Below are positions 47,895 to 58,149 of a stretch of 64,000 nt of DNA, piece after piece. The notes under the pieces are model-generated. The model was not told the origin of the DNA and searched no databases. It saw nothing but the letters and a program-made list of their open reading frames with translations. The DNA lies in assembly GCA_004346645.1 (NCBI GenBank), contig SMDA01000003.1, positions 124,001 to 188,000 on the forward strand. Direction: 5' to 3'. The DNA comes from Gulbenkiania mobilis (GTDB taxonomy: Bacteria > Pseudomonadota > Gammaproteobacteria > Burkholderiales > Chromobacteriaceae). The position numbers and the translations under genes are program-made. Positions within the stretch are counted from its first letter, which is position 1, and every line of letters begins with the position of its first letter.

Positions 47895-47926
47895 AGGGTT
47901 GGCCGAAGCACCCTTCGGCCAACCCT
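47895..47926. repeat. Inverted pair of the GGTTGGCCGAA repeat between lspA and ispH
   Basis: AGGGTTGGCCGAAG (47895-47908), loop CACC, CTTCGGCCAACCCT (47913-47926): a perfect 14-bp stem in the 73-bp gap between two co-directional genes. Same arrangement and loop length as the pair between kbl and tdh. Confidence 0.92.
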
Positions 47927-47941
47927 CTGCAGCCGCTCTGT

Positions 47942-48445
47942 TCAGGGCTTGCGGAAGCTATCGATCACCATCAGCACGGCACCGACACAGATGAAGCTAT
48001 CTGCCAGGTTGAAGGCGGGATAGTACCAGTCGCGGTAGTAGAGCTGGATGAAATCGATCACATGGCCATGCACCAGCCGGTCGATGACGTTGCCCAGCGC
48101 CCCGCCCACGATGAAGGCGGCCGCCAGGTTCATCATCTCCGAGAAGCGCCCCTTCACCACGTTCCATGCCAGCCAGCTGGAGACACCGAAGGCCAGCAGG
48201 GTGAAGAAGTGCTTTTGCCAGCCCCCAGCCCCCGCGAGGAAGCTGAAGGCCGCCCCGGGATTGTAGAGCAGCGTGAAGTTGAAGAAGCCGGGCACGACAG
48301 GCCGGACCTCTCCAAACTGGTAATGGCCGTTGAAGTAGATCTTGCTCCACTGGTCGACCACGATGATCGCCACCGCCACTAGCAGCCACCTCAACCAACG
48401 CCCCTTCTCGGCCCGCCCTACCGGTGCCGAAGCCAGATCATGCAT
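47942..48445 (-). CDS. lspA: Lipoprotein signal peptidase
   Basis: 167-residue inner-membrane aspartyl peptidase that cleaves prolipoproteins. Four membrane spans; catalytic aspartates in [19 protein letters not shown] and [12 protein letters not shown]-terminal [10 protein letters not shown]. Overlaps the ileS 3' end by 8 nt. Confidence 0.97.
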   Translation of the reverse strand: MHDLASAPVGRAEKGRWLRWLLVAVAIIVVDQWSKIYFNGHYQFGEVRPVVPGFFNFTLLYNPGAAFSFLAGAGGWQKHFFTLLAFGVSSWLAWNVVKGRFSEMMNLAAAFIVGGALGNVIDRLVHGHVIDFIQLYYRDWYYPAFNLADSFICVGAVLMVIDSFRKP

Positions 48446-51221
48446 GCGTGCGTACCTCGCCTTGTCCGTCGATGTTGTCTACGCAACGACCGCAGATGGC
48501 GCCATGACCGGAATGGGTTCCAACATCGGCCGTATAGTGCCAGCAGCGATCGCACTTGGCATGCTCAGACGGGGTGACCGTGACGGAAGTTTCCGTGCCG
48601 GCCGCGAGCGTGGCGCGGGACACGATCAGCACGTACTTCAGGTCGTCCCCCAGGCTGGCCAGCAAGGGATACAGCGTGTTATCTGCCGTAATGTCCACTT
48701 CGGCCTGCAGCGAGGAGCCGATCTTCTTGTCGGTGCGAAGGGTCTCGATGTCCTTGTTCAGCTGGGCCCGGAAGGCGCGGATAGTGTTCCACTTTTCCAG
48801 CAGCGCCGACTCGGCCTCGGCCTCCACCATCGGGAACTCGTGCCAAGTATGGTAGAGGGTGGATTCCTCCTCGCTGCGTGTCAGCACTTCCCAGGCTTCC
48901 TCGGCAGTGAAGCACAGCACCGGCGCCACCAGGAGCAGCAGGCTGCGGGTGATGTGATAGAGCGCGGTCTGCGCGCTGCGACGTGCCGCACTGTTGGCCT
49001 TGGTGGTGTAGAGGCGATCCTTCAGCACGTCCAGGTAGAAGGCGCCCAGGTCTTCCGAGCAATAGTTCACCAGCTCTTGCATCACGTGATGGAAGGCATA
49101 GCGGCTGTAGAGCTCGCCCGCCACGCGCGTCTGCAGGCTCTTGGCCAGCAGCACCGCATAACGGTCCACCTCCAGCAGCGCCTCGAACGGCAACGCGTCG
49201 TCCAGCGGATCGAAATCCGACAGATTGGCCATCAGGAAGCACAGGGTGTTGCGCAGGCGGCGATAGCTCTCGGTTACCCGCTTGAGAATCTCGTCCGAGA
49301 AGGCCAGTTCGCCCGAATAGTCGGTCTGCGCCACCCACAGCCGCAGGATGTCGGCGCCCAGCGTGTCGTTGACCTTCTGTGGGGCAACGACGTTGCCGCG
49401 CGATTTGGACATCTTGCGGCCCTCGCCGTCCACCACGAAGCCGTGCGTGAGCAGCTGTTTGTAGGGCGCACGACCGCTGGTGGCGCAGCCGGTGAGCATC
49501 GAGCTCTGGAACCATCCTCGGTGCTGGTCGGAGCCTTCCAGATACAGGTCGGCCGGCCAGGCCAGCTCCGGGCGCTGCTTGAGCACTGCAAAATGCGTCG
49601 AGCCCGAGTCGAACCATACGTCCAGCGTATCCGTCAGCTTGCGGTACTCGGTGGCCTCCTCGCCCAGCAGTTCGGCCGGGTCCAGGCTGAACCAGGCTTC
49701 AATGCCCTGTTGCTCGATCCGCAGCGCCACTTCTTCGAGCAGCTGGGCCGACCGTGGGTGCAGTTCGCCGGATTCACGGTGTACGAAGAAGGTCATCGGC
49801 ACACCCCAGTTGCGCTGGCGCGAGACGCACCAGTCAGGGCGGTTGCCAATCATGGCCTCAAGACGCGCCCGCCCCCACGCGGGGAAGAACTCGGTGGACT
49901 CCACGGCAAGGTTGGCCTTGGTGCGCAGCGTCTGGCCGTCGTTGCCGGCCTTGTCCATACCGATAAACCATTGTGCTGTGGCACGGAAAATGATCGGTGT
50001 CTTGTGGCGCCAGCAATGCGGATAGCTGTGCTTGAGCCGTACGTTGGCCAGAAGGGCTCCCCGTTCCTCCAGCACCTCGATGACCTTCGGGTTGGCTTCC
50101 CACACCGTCAGTCCGGCAAACAGGGGCGTGCTGGACTTGTAGCGGCCGTCGTCTGCCACCGGATTCTCCACCGGCAGCCCGTACTGCTGACCGATCTGGA
50201 AGTCCTCCAGACCATGCGCCGGCGCGGTGTGCACCAGGCCGGTACCGGCATCGGTGGTGACATGTCTACCGCAGATGATGGCCACGGTGCGGTCATAGAA
50301 AGGATGCTGCAGACGGATCAAATCCAGCGTCTCACCACTGGCTTCGCCCAGCACATGGGCGTTTTCCACGCCATAGCGGGCCAGAGCGCTTTCGGCCAGC
50401 TCTTTTACCAGAATCAGCTTGCCCTTTGGCGTGTCGATCAACTGGTAGGTGTGGTCGGGGCTCACGGAAACTGCCTGGTTGGCGGGCAACGTCCACGGTG
50501 TGGTGGTCCAGATCACCGCATAGCCATCGTCCACGCTGTCGGGTAGACCAAAGGCGGCAGCCAGGCGGTCGCCATCCAGCACCCTGAAGGCCACGTCGAT
50601 GGCCGGGGAGTTCTTGTCCTCATACTCCACCTCGGCCTCGGCCAGTGCCGAGCCACACTCGATGCACCAGTGCACCGGCTTTTCCCCCTTGAAGAGGTAG
50701 CCGTTCTCGTAGATCTTGCCCAGCGTGCGCACGATGTCGGCTTCGGTCTTGAAGTCCATCGTCAGGTAGGGGTTGTCCCAGTCGCCCAGCACGCCCAGAC
50801 GGATGAAGTCTTTTTTCTGGCGGGCAATCTGCTCATGGGCATACTCGCGGCAGAGCTCGCGGAACTTGGCAGCAGGAATGTTCTTCCCGTGCAGTTTTTC
50901 CACCATCAGTTCGATCGGCAGGCCGTGGCAGTCCCAGCCCGGCACGTAGGGCGCATCGAAGCCCGCCAGCGTCTTGGAGCGGACGATGATGTCCTTCAGT
51001 ACCTTGTTCACCGCATGACCGGCATGAATGTCCCCGTTGGCGTACGGCGGACCGTCATGCAAGATGAACTTGGGCCTACCTGCCGCCAGTCGGCGCAGCT
51101 TCTCGTAGCGTTTCTGGTCTTGCCAGCGCTTGATCCAGCCCGGCTCGCGCCGGGCAAGGTCGCCACGCATCGGCAGCGGCGAATCCAGCAGGTTTACGGT
51201 CTTGCGATAGTCGATGGTCAT
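48438..51221 (-). CDS. ileS: Isoleucyl-tRNA synthetase
   Basis: 927 residues, class I synthetase. HIGH-type motif [20 protein letters not shown], editing-domain [19 protein letters not shown] motif [12 protein letters not shown], and a C-terminal zinc finger ending [24 protein letters not shown]. The start overlaps the ribF stop by 4 nt. The 734-residue antisense frame is a shadow. Confidence 0.98.
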   Translation of the reverse strand: MTIDYRKTVNLLDSPLPMRGDLARREPGWIKRWQDQKRYEKLRRLAAGRPKFILHDGPPYANGDIHAGHAVNKVLKDIIVRSKTLAGFDAPYVPGWDCHGLPIELMVEKLHGKNIPAAKFRELCREYAHEQIARQKKDFIRLGVLGDWDNPYLTMDFKTEADIVRTLGKIYENGYLFKGEKPVHWCIECGSALAEAEVEYEDKNSPAIDVAFRVLDGDRLAAAFGLPDSVDDGYAVIWTTTPWTLPANQAVSVSPDHTYQLIDTPKGKLILVKELAESALARYGVENAHVLGEASGETLDLIRLQHPFYDRTVAIICGRHVTTDAGTGLVHTAPAHGLEDFQIGQQYGLPVENPVADDGRYKSSTPLFAGLTVWEANPKVIEVLEERGALLANVRLKHSYPHCWRHKTPIIFRATAQWFIGMDKAGNDGQTLRTKANLAVESTEFFPAWGRARLEAMIGNRPDWCVSRQRNWGVPMTFFVHRESGELHPRSAQLLEEVALRIEQQGIEAWFSLDPAELLGEEATEYRKLTDTLDVWFDSGSTHFAVLKQRPELAWPADLYLEGSDQHRGWFQSSMLTGCATSGRAPYKQLLTHGFVVDGEGRKMSKSRGNVVAPQKVNDTLGADILRLWVAQTDYSGELAFSDEILKRVTESYRRLRNTLCFLMANLSDFDPLDDALPFEALLEVDRYAVLLAKSLQTRVAGELYSRYAFHHVMQELVNYCSEDLGAFYLDVLKDRLYTTKANSAARRSAQTALYHITRSLLLLVAPVLCFTAEEAWEVLTRSEEESTLYHTWHEFPMVEAEAESALLEKWNTIRAFRAQLNKDIETLRTDKKIGSSLQAEVDITADNTLYPLLASLGDDLKYVLIVSRATLAAGTETSVTVTPSEHAKCDRCWHYTADVGTHSGHGAICGRCVDNIDGQGEVRTHA

Positions 51222-52153
51222 GCGTTTTCTCGTTGCAAACTGGAGAGATAGGTTCGGGCTTGGTCCGCATCGCGCTCGATCTGCGCGACCAAGTCCGGAA
51301 GAGTCTCGTAGCGCGCTTCATCGCGCAGCTTTTTCAGGAAGCGCACCCGGATGCGCTGTCCGTAGAGAGAATGGCCGAAGTCGAAGAGATGGACCTCTAG
51401 CTTGTACTCCGGCGTGTCGCTCACCGTAGGGTTGAGCCCCAGGCTGGCCACGCCTCCCACCACCCCGAAAGGGGTGTCCACGCTGACGACAAACACGCCC
51501 GAAAGCGCCGGTCGACGGTGGGGAAGATGGACGTTTGCCGTGGGAAAGCCCAGCGTTCGGCCAAGCTTGCGGCCGTGCACTACACGCCCAGATATCTGAT
51601 ATGGCCGGCCAAGCAGCCGGGCAGCAGCCTCCAGATCACCGGCTTCCAGTCGCTCCCGAACCAGGGTGCTGGACGCTCGCTCCCCCTGCACCAGGACCGA
51701 CGGCATCGCCTCGGTGACAAAGTCAGGACAACCAGCCAGTAATTCGAAATTGCCACTTCGGTCGGCGCCGAACTGGAAATCATCGCCAATCAGCAGGTAA
51801 CGCGTCTGCAGGGCCTCCACTAACACGGTCCTGATGAAATCGCTGGCGGACATGCGGGAAAAGGCGTGGTTGAAACGGTAGACGAACACCCGGTCCACCA
51901 GCTTACGCTCATCAAGATAACCGAGCTTGTCGCGCAAGGTAGACAGCCGGGCAGGCGGCAGGCCCTTTGCAAAGAATTCGCGAGGGTGGGGTTCGAAGGT
52001 CAGGAGCGCGGAGGGCAGTCCGCGCGCGCGCGCTTCGTCCCGCAGGCGGGCGAGCATCTTCTGGTGCCCCAGGTGGACACCGTCGAAATTGCCTATGGTC
52101 AGCGCACAGCCAGACAGACCAAAGCGGTGCGGATTGCCGAAATATACCTGCAT
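51218..52153 (-). CDS. ribF: Bifunctional riboflavin kinase/FAD synthetase
   Basis: Makes FMN and FAD. 311 residues. N-terminal adenylyltransferase with [18 protein letters not shown] and [16 protein letters not shown]-terminal kinase with [20 protein letters not shown] and LEVHLFDF. First gene of the ribF-ileS-lspA-ispH operon, an arrangement common in proteobacteria. Confidence 0.97.
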   Translation of the reverse strand: MQVYFGNPHRFGLSGCALTIGNFDGVHLGHQKMLARLRDEARARGLPSALLTFEPHPREFFAKGLPPARLSTLRDKLGYLDERKLVDRVFVYRFNHAFSRMSASDFIRTVLVEALQTRYLLIGDDFQFGADRSGNFELLAGCPDFVTEAMPSVLVQGERASSTLVRERLEAGDLEAAARLLGRPYQISGRVVHGRKLGRTLGFPTANVHLPHRRPALSGVFVVSVDTPFGVVGGVASLGLNPTVSDTPEYKLEVHLFDFGHSLYGQRIRVRFLKKLRDEARYETLPDLVAQIERDADQARTYLSSLQRENA

Positions 52154-52238
52154 TGTCCGTCAGCGTTTCATGGAAACTTTCGATTCTAGCGGCAGGCGCG
52201 CGCCACCGTCCAGCCGCGGGTAGCTCGCGGAAAAACAA

Positions 52239-52262
52239 AAAGCCCTGCAAAAGCAGGGCTTT
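52239..52262. terminator. Terminator after the OmpA-like gene
   Basis: AAAGCCCTGC AAAA GCAGGGCTTT; minus-strand continuation TTTTTGTTTTT. Confidence 0.88.
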
Positions 52263-52283
52263 GAGCTTTCAGCCAGGGAGGAC

Positions 52284-52934
52284 TTACTTGGCCGGCTGCT
52301 GGACAACCGATTCCTTGGAGGTATCGATGGTCACTTCGACGCGGCGATCGCCTTCCACGCAAGCCTTCAGGGCGGTGCGCTTCAGCTTCTGAGCCTGACA
52401 TTGCTGGGTCAGTTGAGTCTCGGACTCGCCCTTGCCCACTGCAGTGACTTTCTCGGCCGGTACACCGTTGGCAACGAAGTAGTTGCGTACGGCGTTGGCA
52501 CGACGCTCGGACAGCGCCTGGTTGTATTTCTCGGTGCCGAAGAAGTCGGTGTGGCCGGCCACTTCAACGCCACGCAGGTTGGCGTCGCCCTTCAGGCGTG
52601 CAACCAGCGGATCCAGTTCGTTCTTGGCATCGGCGCGCAGGGTGGCCTTGTCAAAGTCGAACAGAACCTTGGCGGACAGGGTAACTTTTTCTTTCACGGC
52701 CACCAGGACAGGCTTCGGAGCCTCGGCAACCGGGGCAACCGGAGCGCGGTCACCGCACTCGACCAGGCCATGCTGGGCCTTGTCGAAGGTACCGGTGCGC
52801 CAGCATTCGCCGTAGTTGTTGCGTACGACGTTGTCGGTAGCTTGGTCGGTCAGATAGCCAGGCTTAACGGCGTAAGCGCTGGCCGAAACCATCAGAGCAG
52901 CAGCCAGGGCACTCAGTTTCAGCATTTTAGTCAT
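52284..52934 (-). CDS. OmpA-family outer membrane/peptidoglycan-linked protein
   Basis: 216 residues: signal peptide (MTKMLKLSALAAALMVSASA-YA), a short region with two Cys (YGECWRTG, LVECGDR), a proline-rich hinge, then the OmpA C-terminal peptidoglycan-binding domain VLFDFDKATLRADAKNELDPLVARL, VAGHTDFFGTEKYNQALSERRANAVRNYF and EGDRRVEVTI. There is no N-terminal beta-barrel, so it resembles the Neisseria RmpM (class 4) type. An AT-rich 220-bp gap upstream holds its promoter. Confidence 0.92.
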   Translation of the reverse strand: MTKMLKLSALAAALMVSASAYAVKPGYLTDQATDNVVRNNYGECWRTGTFDKAQHGLVECGDRAPVAPVAEAPKPVLVAVKEKVTLSAKVLFDFDKATLRADAKNELDPLVARLKGDANLRGVEVAGHTDFFGTEKYNQALSERRANAVRNYFVANGVPAEKVTAVGKGESETQLTQQCQAQKLKRTALKACVEGDRRVEVTIDTSKESVVQQPAK

Positions 52935-53154
52935 GTTATTCCCTCTTTTTTTCAGGGCAGGTCATCCGGAGAATGCCAGCCGAATCAAAATTTACTGCAA
53001 ACGACAGGGGAGCTTCGTCTGTGTTATGCAGCTACCTCGAACTATAGGAATGCGATAAGCCAGTGTCAACACAGCAGGTACAGCAATCAGCGTGCGCGTT
53101 GCGTTTACGGTCCTCTTTGCGACGTCATGCGATTGCCGGGGACTTACCCTACCG

Positions 53155-53664
53155 TCATGCGCCTGTCTTGCTTCGACGACGGAACAGCGGCTCCGGTTCC
53201 CGCCATGTGGAATGGTACCGCTCGCTAAAGTCCTGCAGCCCCTGCATGTGCAGGGCAATTTCCTTGCCCGGCTTGAGCTCGAAGGCATCGAAGCCTACCT
53301 GCCACAGATAGTGCAGCACGTCCTTCCATACGTCGCCCACGGCGCGCATCTCCCCTGAGAACCCATAGCGTTCCCGCAGCAGGCGTCCGATGCTGTAGCC
53401 CCTGCCGTCGGTGAAAGAGGGAAAATCGACGGCAATGAGTGGCAATACGTCAAGGTCGGACACAAGCAGGCCCGGGTCTTCGTCCGGTGCCAGCCACACG
53501 GCCGTGCGGCCGGTGCGCTGGCGCCAGTCAGCGCTGCGCCAGGCGTTCAGAGGGACGATCACATCCGTGTCTGTTGGGACTTGGGGCAGTACACCTGCTT
53601 CGTCCGGTCGCACCAGCCGCCAGTTGTCCTCGACGATCGCCCCATCCTTAATGATGCTTCGCAT
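53155..53664 (-). CDS. DUF934 protein of the sulfite-reductase operon
   Basis: 169 residues beginning MRSIIKDGAIVEDNWRLV. The family marks are PLNAWRSADWR, VDFPSFTDGRGYSIGRLLRERYGF and DVWKDVLHYLWQVGFDAFELKPGK. DUF934 genes are regularly found after assimilatory sulfite reductase genes in betaproteobacteria; the function is not established, electron delivery or assembly being possibilities. The start overlaps the cysI 3' end by 17 nt, implying coupled translation. Confidence 0.9.
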   Translation of the reverse strand: MRSIIKDGAIVEDNWRLVRPDEAGVLPQVPTDTDVIVPLNAWRSADWRQRTGRTAVWLAPDEDPGLLVSDLDVLPLIAVDFPSFTDGRGYSIGRLLRERYGFSGEMRAVGDVWKDVLHYLWQVGFDAFELKPGKEIALHMQGLQDFSERYHSTWREPEPLFRRRSKTGA

Positions 53665-55306
53665 ACACACGCTCCTTGAAGGGGTCAAGACCAATGCGGC
53701 GGACGGTGTCGATGAAGGGCTCGCTGGCCTGCCGCTGTTCGAGGTACACCTGCATGATCTTTTCGAACACGTCAGGAATCTGCGCCTGGGCAAATGAAGG
53801 TCCGATTACCTTGCCGATGGCGGTGTGGTTGCCCTGGCTGCCGCCCAGCGTGATCTGGTACCACTCCTCGCCGTTCTTGTCGACGCCGAGGATGCCGATG
53901 TTGCCGATATGGTGGTGACCACAGGCATTCATGCAGCCGGACATGTTGCAGTCGATCTCCCCCAGGTCGTAAAGGTGGTCCAGGTTGTCGAAGCGCTCCT
54001 GAATCGCCTGGGCCACCGGGATGGACTTGGCGTTGGCCAGCGAGCAGAAGTCTCCGCCCGGACAGCAGATGATGTCGGTCAGCAGGCCGATGTTGGGGGT
54101 GGCGAAGCCTTGCTCGCGTGCCAACTGCCACACGGTGTAGAGGTCGTCCTCGCGCACGTCCGGGAGGATAAGGTTCTGCTCGTGTGCCACCCGCAGCTCG
54201 CCAAAGCCGAACCGGTCGGCCCAGTCGGCTGCATGCTCCATCTGTTCGGCGGTAATGTCGCCGGGCGGCACGCCCGTCTTCTTGAGCGACAGCACCACAG
54301 AACGGTAACCGGGATGACGGTGCAGGCGGGTGTTGCGCTCCACCCAGCGGGCAAAGACGCGGTCTTCGGCCAACCTTGCGGCCAAGGTTTCCGAGAAGGC
54401 CGGCAACGTCTCGTAAGGTGGATCGACGAAGAAGCTGGCGAAGTGGGCCACGTCCTCATCGCGCAGCGTGGAAGGGCCATCCTTGAGGTGCTGCCACTCG
54501 TCCTCGACCTTGGCGGCGAAGCCCTCGGCGGTCATGGCCTTGACCAGAATCTTGATCCGCGCTTTGTACTTGTTGTCACGTCGGCCGAAGCGGTTGTAGA
54601 CGCGTAGTACCGCATCCAGATAGGTCAGCAGGTGGCGGGTAGGCAGGAAGGGGCGAATCACCTCGCCCACCATGGGAGTACGCCCCAGCCCCCCGCCCAC
54701 AATGACCTTGAATCCGACCTCCCCACCTTCATCGCGTACCACGTGCAGGCCAATGTCGTGCACCCAGGTAGCGGCCCGGTCCTCGGTGCTGCCTGAGACG
54801 GCAATCTTGAACTTACGGGGCAGGAAAGCGAACTCGGGGTGCAGCGTGCTCCACTGGCGAATGATCTCGCAGTACGGCCGCGGGTCGATCAGCTCGTCGG
54901 CGGCCACGCCGGCAAAGGCATCGGTCGTGGTGTTACGCACGCAGTTGCCCGAGGTCTGGATGGCATGCATGTCCACCTCGGCAAGCTCATCCAGAATGTC
55001 GGGCACCTGCTCCAGCGCAGGCCAGTTGAACTGAATGTTCTGGCGAGTGGTGAAGTGCCCGTAGCCCCGGTCGTAGGTCCGTGCGATATGGGCCAGCTTG
55101 CGCAGCTGCCGGCTGGAGAGGTGGCCGTAGGGGATGGCGATGCGCAGCATCGGGGCGTGTCGCTGGATGTAGAGGCCGTTCATCAGCCGCAAGGGGCGGA
55201 ATTCCTCCTCGCTCAGCTCGCCGGCAAGAAAGCGTCGGGTCTGGTCGCGGAACTGCTCAGCCCGCTCCTTCACGATGCGGCGGTCGATTTCGTCATAAAG
55301 GTACAT
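53648..55306 (-). CDS. cysI: Assimilatory sulfite reductase hemoprotein
   Basis: Six-electron reduction of sulfite to sulfide with siroheme and a [4Fe-4S] cluster. 552 residues. N-terminal RLMNGLYIQRHAPMLRIAIPYG, and the cluster ligands CCPGGDFC (CX5C) and CMNAC (CX3C) within CNMSGCMNACGHHH. No cysJ flavoprotein gene is adjacent, so electrons probably come from ferredoxin or another donor. Order cysH-cysI-DUF934. A motif copy at 54365-54375 encodes RLAED. Confidence 0.94.
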   Translation of the reverse strand: MYLYDEIDRRIVKERAEQFRDQTRRFLAGELSEEEFRPLRLMNGLYIQRHAPMLRIAIPYGHLSSRQLRKLAHIARTYDRGYGHFTTRQNIQFNWPALEQVPDILDELAEVDMHAIQTSGNCVRNTTTDAFAGVAADELIDPRPYCEIIRQWSTLHPEFAFLPRKFKIAVSGSTEDRAATWVHDIGLHVVRDEGGEVGFKVIVGGGLGRTPMVGEVIRPFLPTRHLLTYLDAVLRVYNRFGRRDNKYKARIKILVKAMTAEGFAAKVEDEWQHLKDGPSTLRDEDVAHFASFFVDPPYETLPAFSETLAARLAEDRVFARWVERNTRLHRHPGYRSVVLSLKKTGVPPGDITAEQMEHAADWADRFGFGELRVAHEQNLILPDVREDDLYTVWQLAREQGFATPNIGLLTDIICCPGGDFCSLANAKSIPVAQAIQERFDNLDHLYDLGEIDCNMSGCMNACGHHHIGNIGILGVDKNGEEWYQITLGGSQGNHTAIGKVIGPSFAQAQIPDVFEKIMQVYLEQRQASEPFIDTVRRIGLDPFKERVYAKHH

Positions 55307-55339
55307 GGCGGTCCTAGAGGCTAAAGACGGCAGAGAAGC

Positions 55340-56047
55340 TCAGGCCGCAGGGCGCTTGAGCGGGCTGGCCTGTACATGCAGGCCGCACTCCTTGGTATCC
55401 GGGTTCTCCCACCACCAGCGACCGGCCCGGACATCCTCGCCAACGGCGATTGCACGCGTACACGGGCTGCAGCCGATGGAAGGATAATGGCGGTCGTGCA
55501 GGGCGTTGTATGGCACCCCATGCCGTCGGATGTAGGCCCAGACATCCGTTTCGGTCCAGTCGATGAGGGGGTTGTACTTCATCAGTCCGTTGTCGGTATC
55601 GTAGGCCTCGGCCCCGAGATCCTGCCGGGTGGGCGACTGTTCACGGCGCAGTCCGGTCAGCCATGCGTCCTGTCCGGCCAGCGCACGTCGCAGCGGCTCG
55701 ATTTTGCGCACCTGGCAGCAGGCCTTGCGCGCTTCCACACTCTGGTAGAAACCGTTGATGCCGTGTGTATTGACATAGGCTTCGGTCGCGGCAGTATCTG
55801 GGTAGTACACCCGCACCGGCAGCACTGGGTAGCGGCTGCCCACCTCCTGCATCAGGGCGTAGGTTTCGGCAGGCAGGCGCCCGGTGTCGAGGCTGAAGGT
55901 GGCAAACGGTAGCCCCAAGCGGGCCACGATGTCTGTCAGCACCATGTCCTCGGCGCCATAGCTGTTGGCCAGCACCACCCGCTGGTGACGCGCGGCGATC
56001 GCATGCAGCAGGGCTTCGGTGGCGGCGAGGCGGTCTTCCAGGCTCAT
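55340..56047 (-). CDS. cysH: Adenylyl-sulfate reductase (CysH family, [4Fe-4S] type)
   Basis: Reduces activated sulfate to sulfite with thioredoxin. 235 residues. PP-loop-like VLANSYGAEDMVLTD, LDTGRLPAET, then the cysteine pairs ACCQVRKIEPL and GCSPCTRAI that bind a [4Fe-4S] cluster and mark APS reductase rather than the PAPS-specific enzyme. The redox Cys is in KECGLH near the C-terminus. 33 bp before cysI, same operon, divergent from cysB. Confidence 0.94.
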   Translation of the reverse strand: MSLEDRLAATEALLHAIAARHQRVVLANSYGAEDMVLTDIVARLGLPFATFSLDTGRLPAETYALMQEVGSRYPVLPVRVYYPDTAATEAYVNTHGINGFYQSVEARKACCQVRKIEPLRRALAGQDAWLTGLRREQSPTRQDLGAEAYDTDNGLMKYNPLIDWTETDVWAYIRRHGVPYNALHDRHYPSIGCSPCTRAIAVGEDVRAGRWWWENPDTKECGLHVQASPLKRPAA

Positions 56048-56101
56048 GGGATAATCCGGTCGGGTTGAGGGAGGTTGCCCGATGGTAGCGGATGCCTTAT
56101 A

Positions 56102-56122
56102 AACACAAAAGAATATTGTGTT
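56102..56122. promoter_or_regulatory. Palindromic site in the cysH/cysB divergent promoter
   Basis: AACACAA AAGAATA TTGTGTT, a 7-bp perfect dyad in an AT-rich block between the divergent genes; a candidate CysB binding or autoregulation site. Confidence 0.5.
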
Positions 56123-56162
56123 AGTATTTAATTACTTCTGGTTTTAACAAAGCGGCAAGATC

Positions 56163-57104
56163 ATGAAACTCCAGCAGCTGCGCTATCTCGTCGAAGTGGC
56201 CAAGCAGGGCCTGAACGTGTCCGAGGCTGCGGAAAAGCTCCACACCTCGCAACCGGGTATTTCCAAGCAGATACGCCTTCTGGAGGACGAACTGGGCATT
56301 CAGGTGTTCATTCGCAATGGCAAGCGGGTGGTGGCGGTGTCCGAGCCGGGCAAGGAAGTGCTCAGGATCGCCGAACGCATCCTGCGCGAGGCGCAAAATC
56401 TGAAACGCGTGGGGGAAGAGTTTTCGCGTGAGGCCGAAGGCGCCCTGACGGTGGCCACCACCCACACCCAAGCCCGCTATGCGCTGCCCCAGACGATCGC
56501 GGCTTTCGTGCAGAAGCACCCGAAGGTCAAGCTGTCCATCAAGCAGGGCAGCCCCACGCAGATCTGCGAGATGGTGGTGGCAGGCGAGGCGGACTTGGCC
56601 ATCGCGACCGAAGGGATTGCGCTCTACAAGGACCTGGCCATGCTCCCTTGCTATGCGTGGAACCGGAGCGTGGTGGTGCCGGAAAACCACGCTCTACTGG
56701 CGCTGGAGCGGCCGATCACGCTGGAAGATATTGCCGCCTACCCGATTGTGACCTACGACTTTGCCTTTGCCGGACGCAGCAAGATCAACAAGGCCTTCGC
56801 CACCGCTGGGCTCAGTCCCAATGTGGTGCTGACCGCCATCGACACCGACGTGATCAAGACCTATGTCAGCCTGGGCCTTGGCATTGGCATCATCGCCACG
56901 ATGGCATTCGAACCCGAACGCGACCGGGGGCTGTGCGCCCTCGATGCCGGCCACCTGTTCGAACCGTCTACCACCAAGATCGGTATCCGCAAGGATGCCT
57001 ATCTGCGAGGGTTCGCCTATACCTTCATCGAGCTGTTCGCGCCCCACCTGCACCGTAAGGAGGTGGAGGCTGCGCTGCTGGCACACGCCCGCGAGGAAGC
57101 CTGA
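56163..57104 (+). CDS. cysB: LysR-type regulator CysB
   Basis: 313 residues. HTH MKLQQLRYLVEVAKQGLNVSEAAEKLHTSQPGISKQIRLLEDELG is the CysB/Cbl N-terminus, followed by TTHTQARYALPQTIAAF, KQGSPTQICEMVVAGEADLAIATE and the co-inducer domain. Expected to activate the divergent cysH-cysI operon in response to N-acetylserine or O-acetylserine. Confidence 0.96.
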   Translation: MKLQQLRYLVEVAKQGLNVSEAAEKLHTSQPGISKQIRLLEDELGIQVFIRNGKRVVAVSEPGKEVLRIAERILREAQNLKRVGEEFSREAEGALTVATTHTQARYALPQTIAAFVQKHPKVKLSIKQGSPTQICEMVVAGEADLAIATEGIALYKDLAMLPCYAWNRSVVVPENHALLALERPITLEDIAAYPIVTYDFAFAGRSKINKAFATAGLSPNVVLTAIDTDVIKTYVSLGLGIGIIATMAFEPERDRGLCALDAGHLFEPSTTKIGIRKDAYLRGFAYTFIELFAPHLHRKEVEAALLAHAREEA

Positions 57105-57120
57105 GGGTTCCGTCCCCAGC

Positions 57121-57134
57121 AGGGTTGGCCGAAG
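57121..57134 (+). repeat. GGTTGGCCGAA repeat downstream of cysB
   Basis: AGGGTTGGCCGAAG, 17 bp after the cysB stop and directly before the shared terminator. Confidence 0.88.
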
Positions 57135-57144
57135 CCGCAAAGCA

Positions 57145-57173
57145 AAACGCCCCGGTTGCTTGCCGGGGCGTTT
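57145..57173. terminator. Bidirectional terminator between cysB and the SDR gene
   Basis: AAACGCCCCGG TTGCTTG CCGGGGCGTTT between convergent genes. Confidence 0.88.
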
Positions 57174-57189
57174 CTGCTGAAGGCGGTGC

Positions 57190-57930
57190 TCAGAGCGTCA
57201 GACCACCGGTCACTTCGATGGCTGCGCCGTTAATGTAGCTGGCCTCATCCGACGCGAGGAAGGCGTACACATTCGCGATTTCCTCGGGGCGGGCCATGCG
57301 CTTCATCGGCACCTTGTCTTCCATGGCCTGGATCACCTTCTCGGGCATGGCCTTCAGGATGGGGGTAGCCACAAAGCCCGGGCAGACCGCATTGGCGCGG
57401 ATGCCCTTCTTGCCCAGCTCCTTGGCCCAGGTCTTCACGAAACCAATCACGCCGAACTTGGTAGCTGCGTAATTGGTCTGGCCAAAGTTGCCGTACACGC
57501 CCACCACGGACGAGGCATTGAGGATTACGCCACTGCCCTGCTCCACCATGGTGTCGACCACGGCACGGGCACAGTTGTAGACGCCTTTCAGGTTGATGTC
57601 GATCACCTTGTCGAACTGCTCCTCGGTCATCTTGGCGAGCTGTGCGTCCATCACGATGCCGGCGTTGTTCACCAGCACGTCGATACGGCCGTAACGGCTC
57701 TTCAGGTCACCGACCATGTCCGCAATCTGGCTCTTGTTGGTCACATCCACCTGATAACCCACGGCCTCGCCACCGGCGGCCTTGAGCGACTCGACGACTT
57801 CATTTACCGCATCGAGGTTCAGGTCGCACACAGCAACGATGGCGCCTTCCTTGACGAACTTCTCGGCGGTGGCCTTGCCGATCCCGCTGGCTGCACCAGT
57901 GATGATCGACACTTTCCCTTTCAATCGCAT
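57190..57930 (-). CDS. Acetoacetyl-CoA / 3-oxoacyl-ACP reductase (PhaB/FabG-type SDR)
   Basis: 246-residue short-chain dehydrogenase: cofactor loop [14 protein letters not shown] motif [12 protein letters not shown], catalytic Ser in [19 protein letters not shown] Tyr-x3-Lys, and [11 protein letters not shown](P)H-dependent 3-oxoacyl reduction is the likely role; it stands alone, away from any fatty-acid cluster, so PhaB-like or a catabolic paralogue is favoured over FabG. Its promoter has a strong inverted repeat shared in part with aceA. Confidence 0.88.
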   Translation of the reverse strand: MRLKGKVSIITGAASGIGKATAEKFVKEGAIVAVCDLNLDAVNEVVESLKAAGGEAVGYQVDVTNKSQIADMVGDLKSRYGRIDVLVNNAGIVMDAQLAKMTEEQFDKVIDINLKGVYNCARAVVDTMVEQGSGVILNASSVVGVYGNFGQTNYAATKFGVIGFVKTWAKELGKKGIRANAVCPGFVATPILKAMPEKVIQAMEDKVPMKRMARPEEIANVYAFLASDEASYINGAAIEVTGGLTL

Positions 57931-58020
57931 GGTTTTTCCTTCATTTCACGAGGGTTGCAGGCAACCCGACCCACGGGCCGGCTGTTTGTGCTCCACCAAC
58001 GACCTCCAGGTGCAAGTGCC

Positions 58021-58100
58021 TGTTTTTTTATATTTTTTGGACAAACAAAAACGCGGAAGGTTTTGTGCGCCGCAATAGCTGCACCGCACAAAACCGGCGT
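58021..58100. promoter_or_regulatory. Control region of the SDR gene with a 10-bp inverted repeat
   Basis: GGTTTTGTGC (58059-58068) and GCACAAAACC (58086-58095) are perfect inverted arms; inside and overlapping them lie TGCGCCGCAA and TGCACCGCACA (58080-58090). An AT-rich tract adjoins at 58021-58050. The TGC-N3-GCA core recalls PhaR/PhbF-type repressor sites (known from polyhydroxyalkanoate regulation). The same 11-mer is in the aceA leader. Confidence 0.6.
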
Positions 58101-58149
58101 TGCACTATAGCGCACTCCCTTCCGCGGGTAAAGCAAACGCTCTAGAGGC

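Noticed and set aside
48342..50546. 734-residue open frame opposite ileS
   Set aside because: Antisense shadow; ileS is unmistakable on the other strand.
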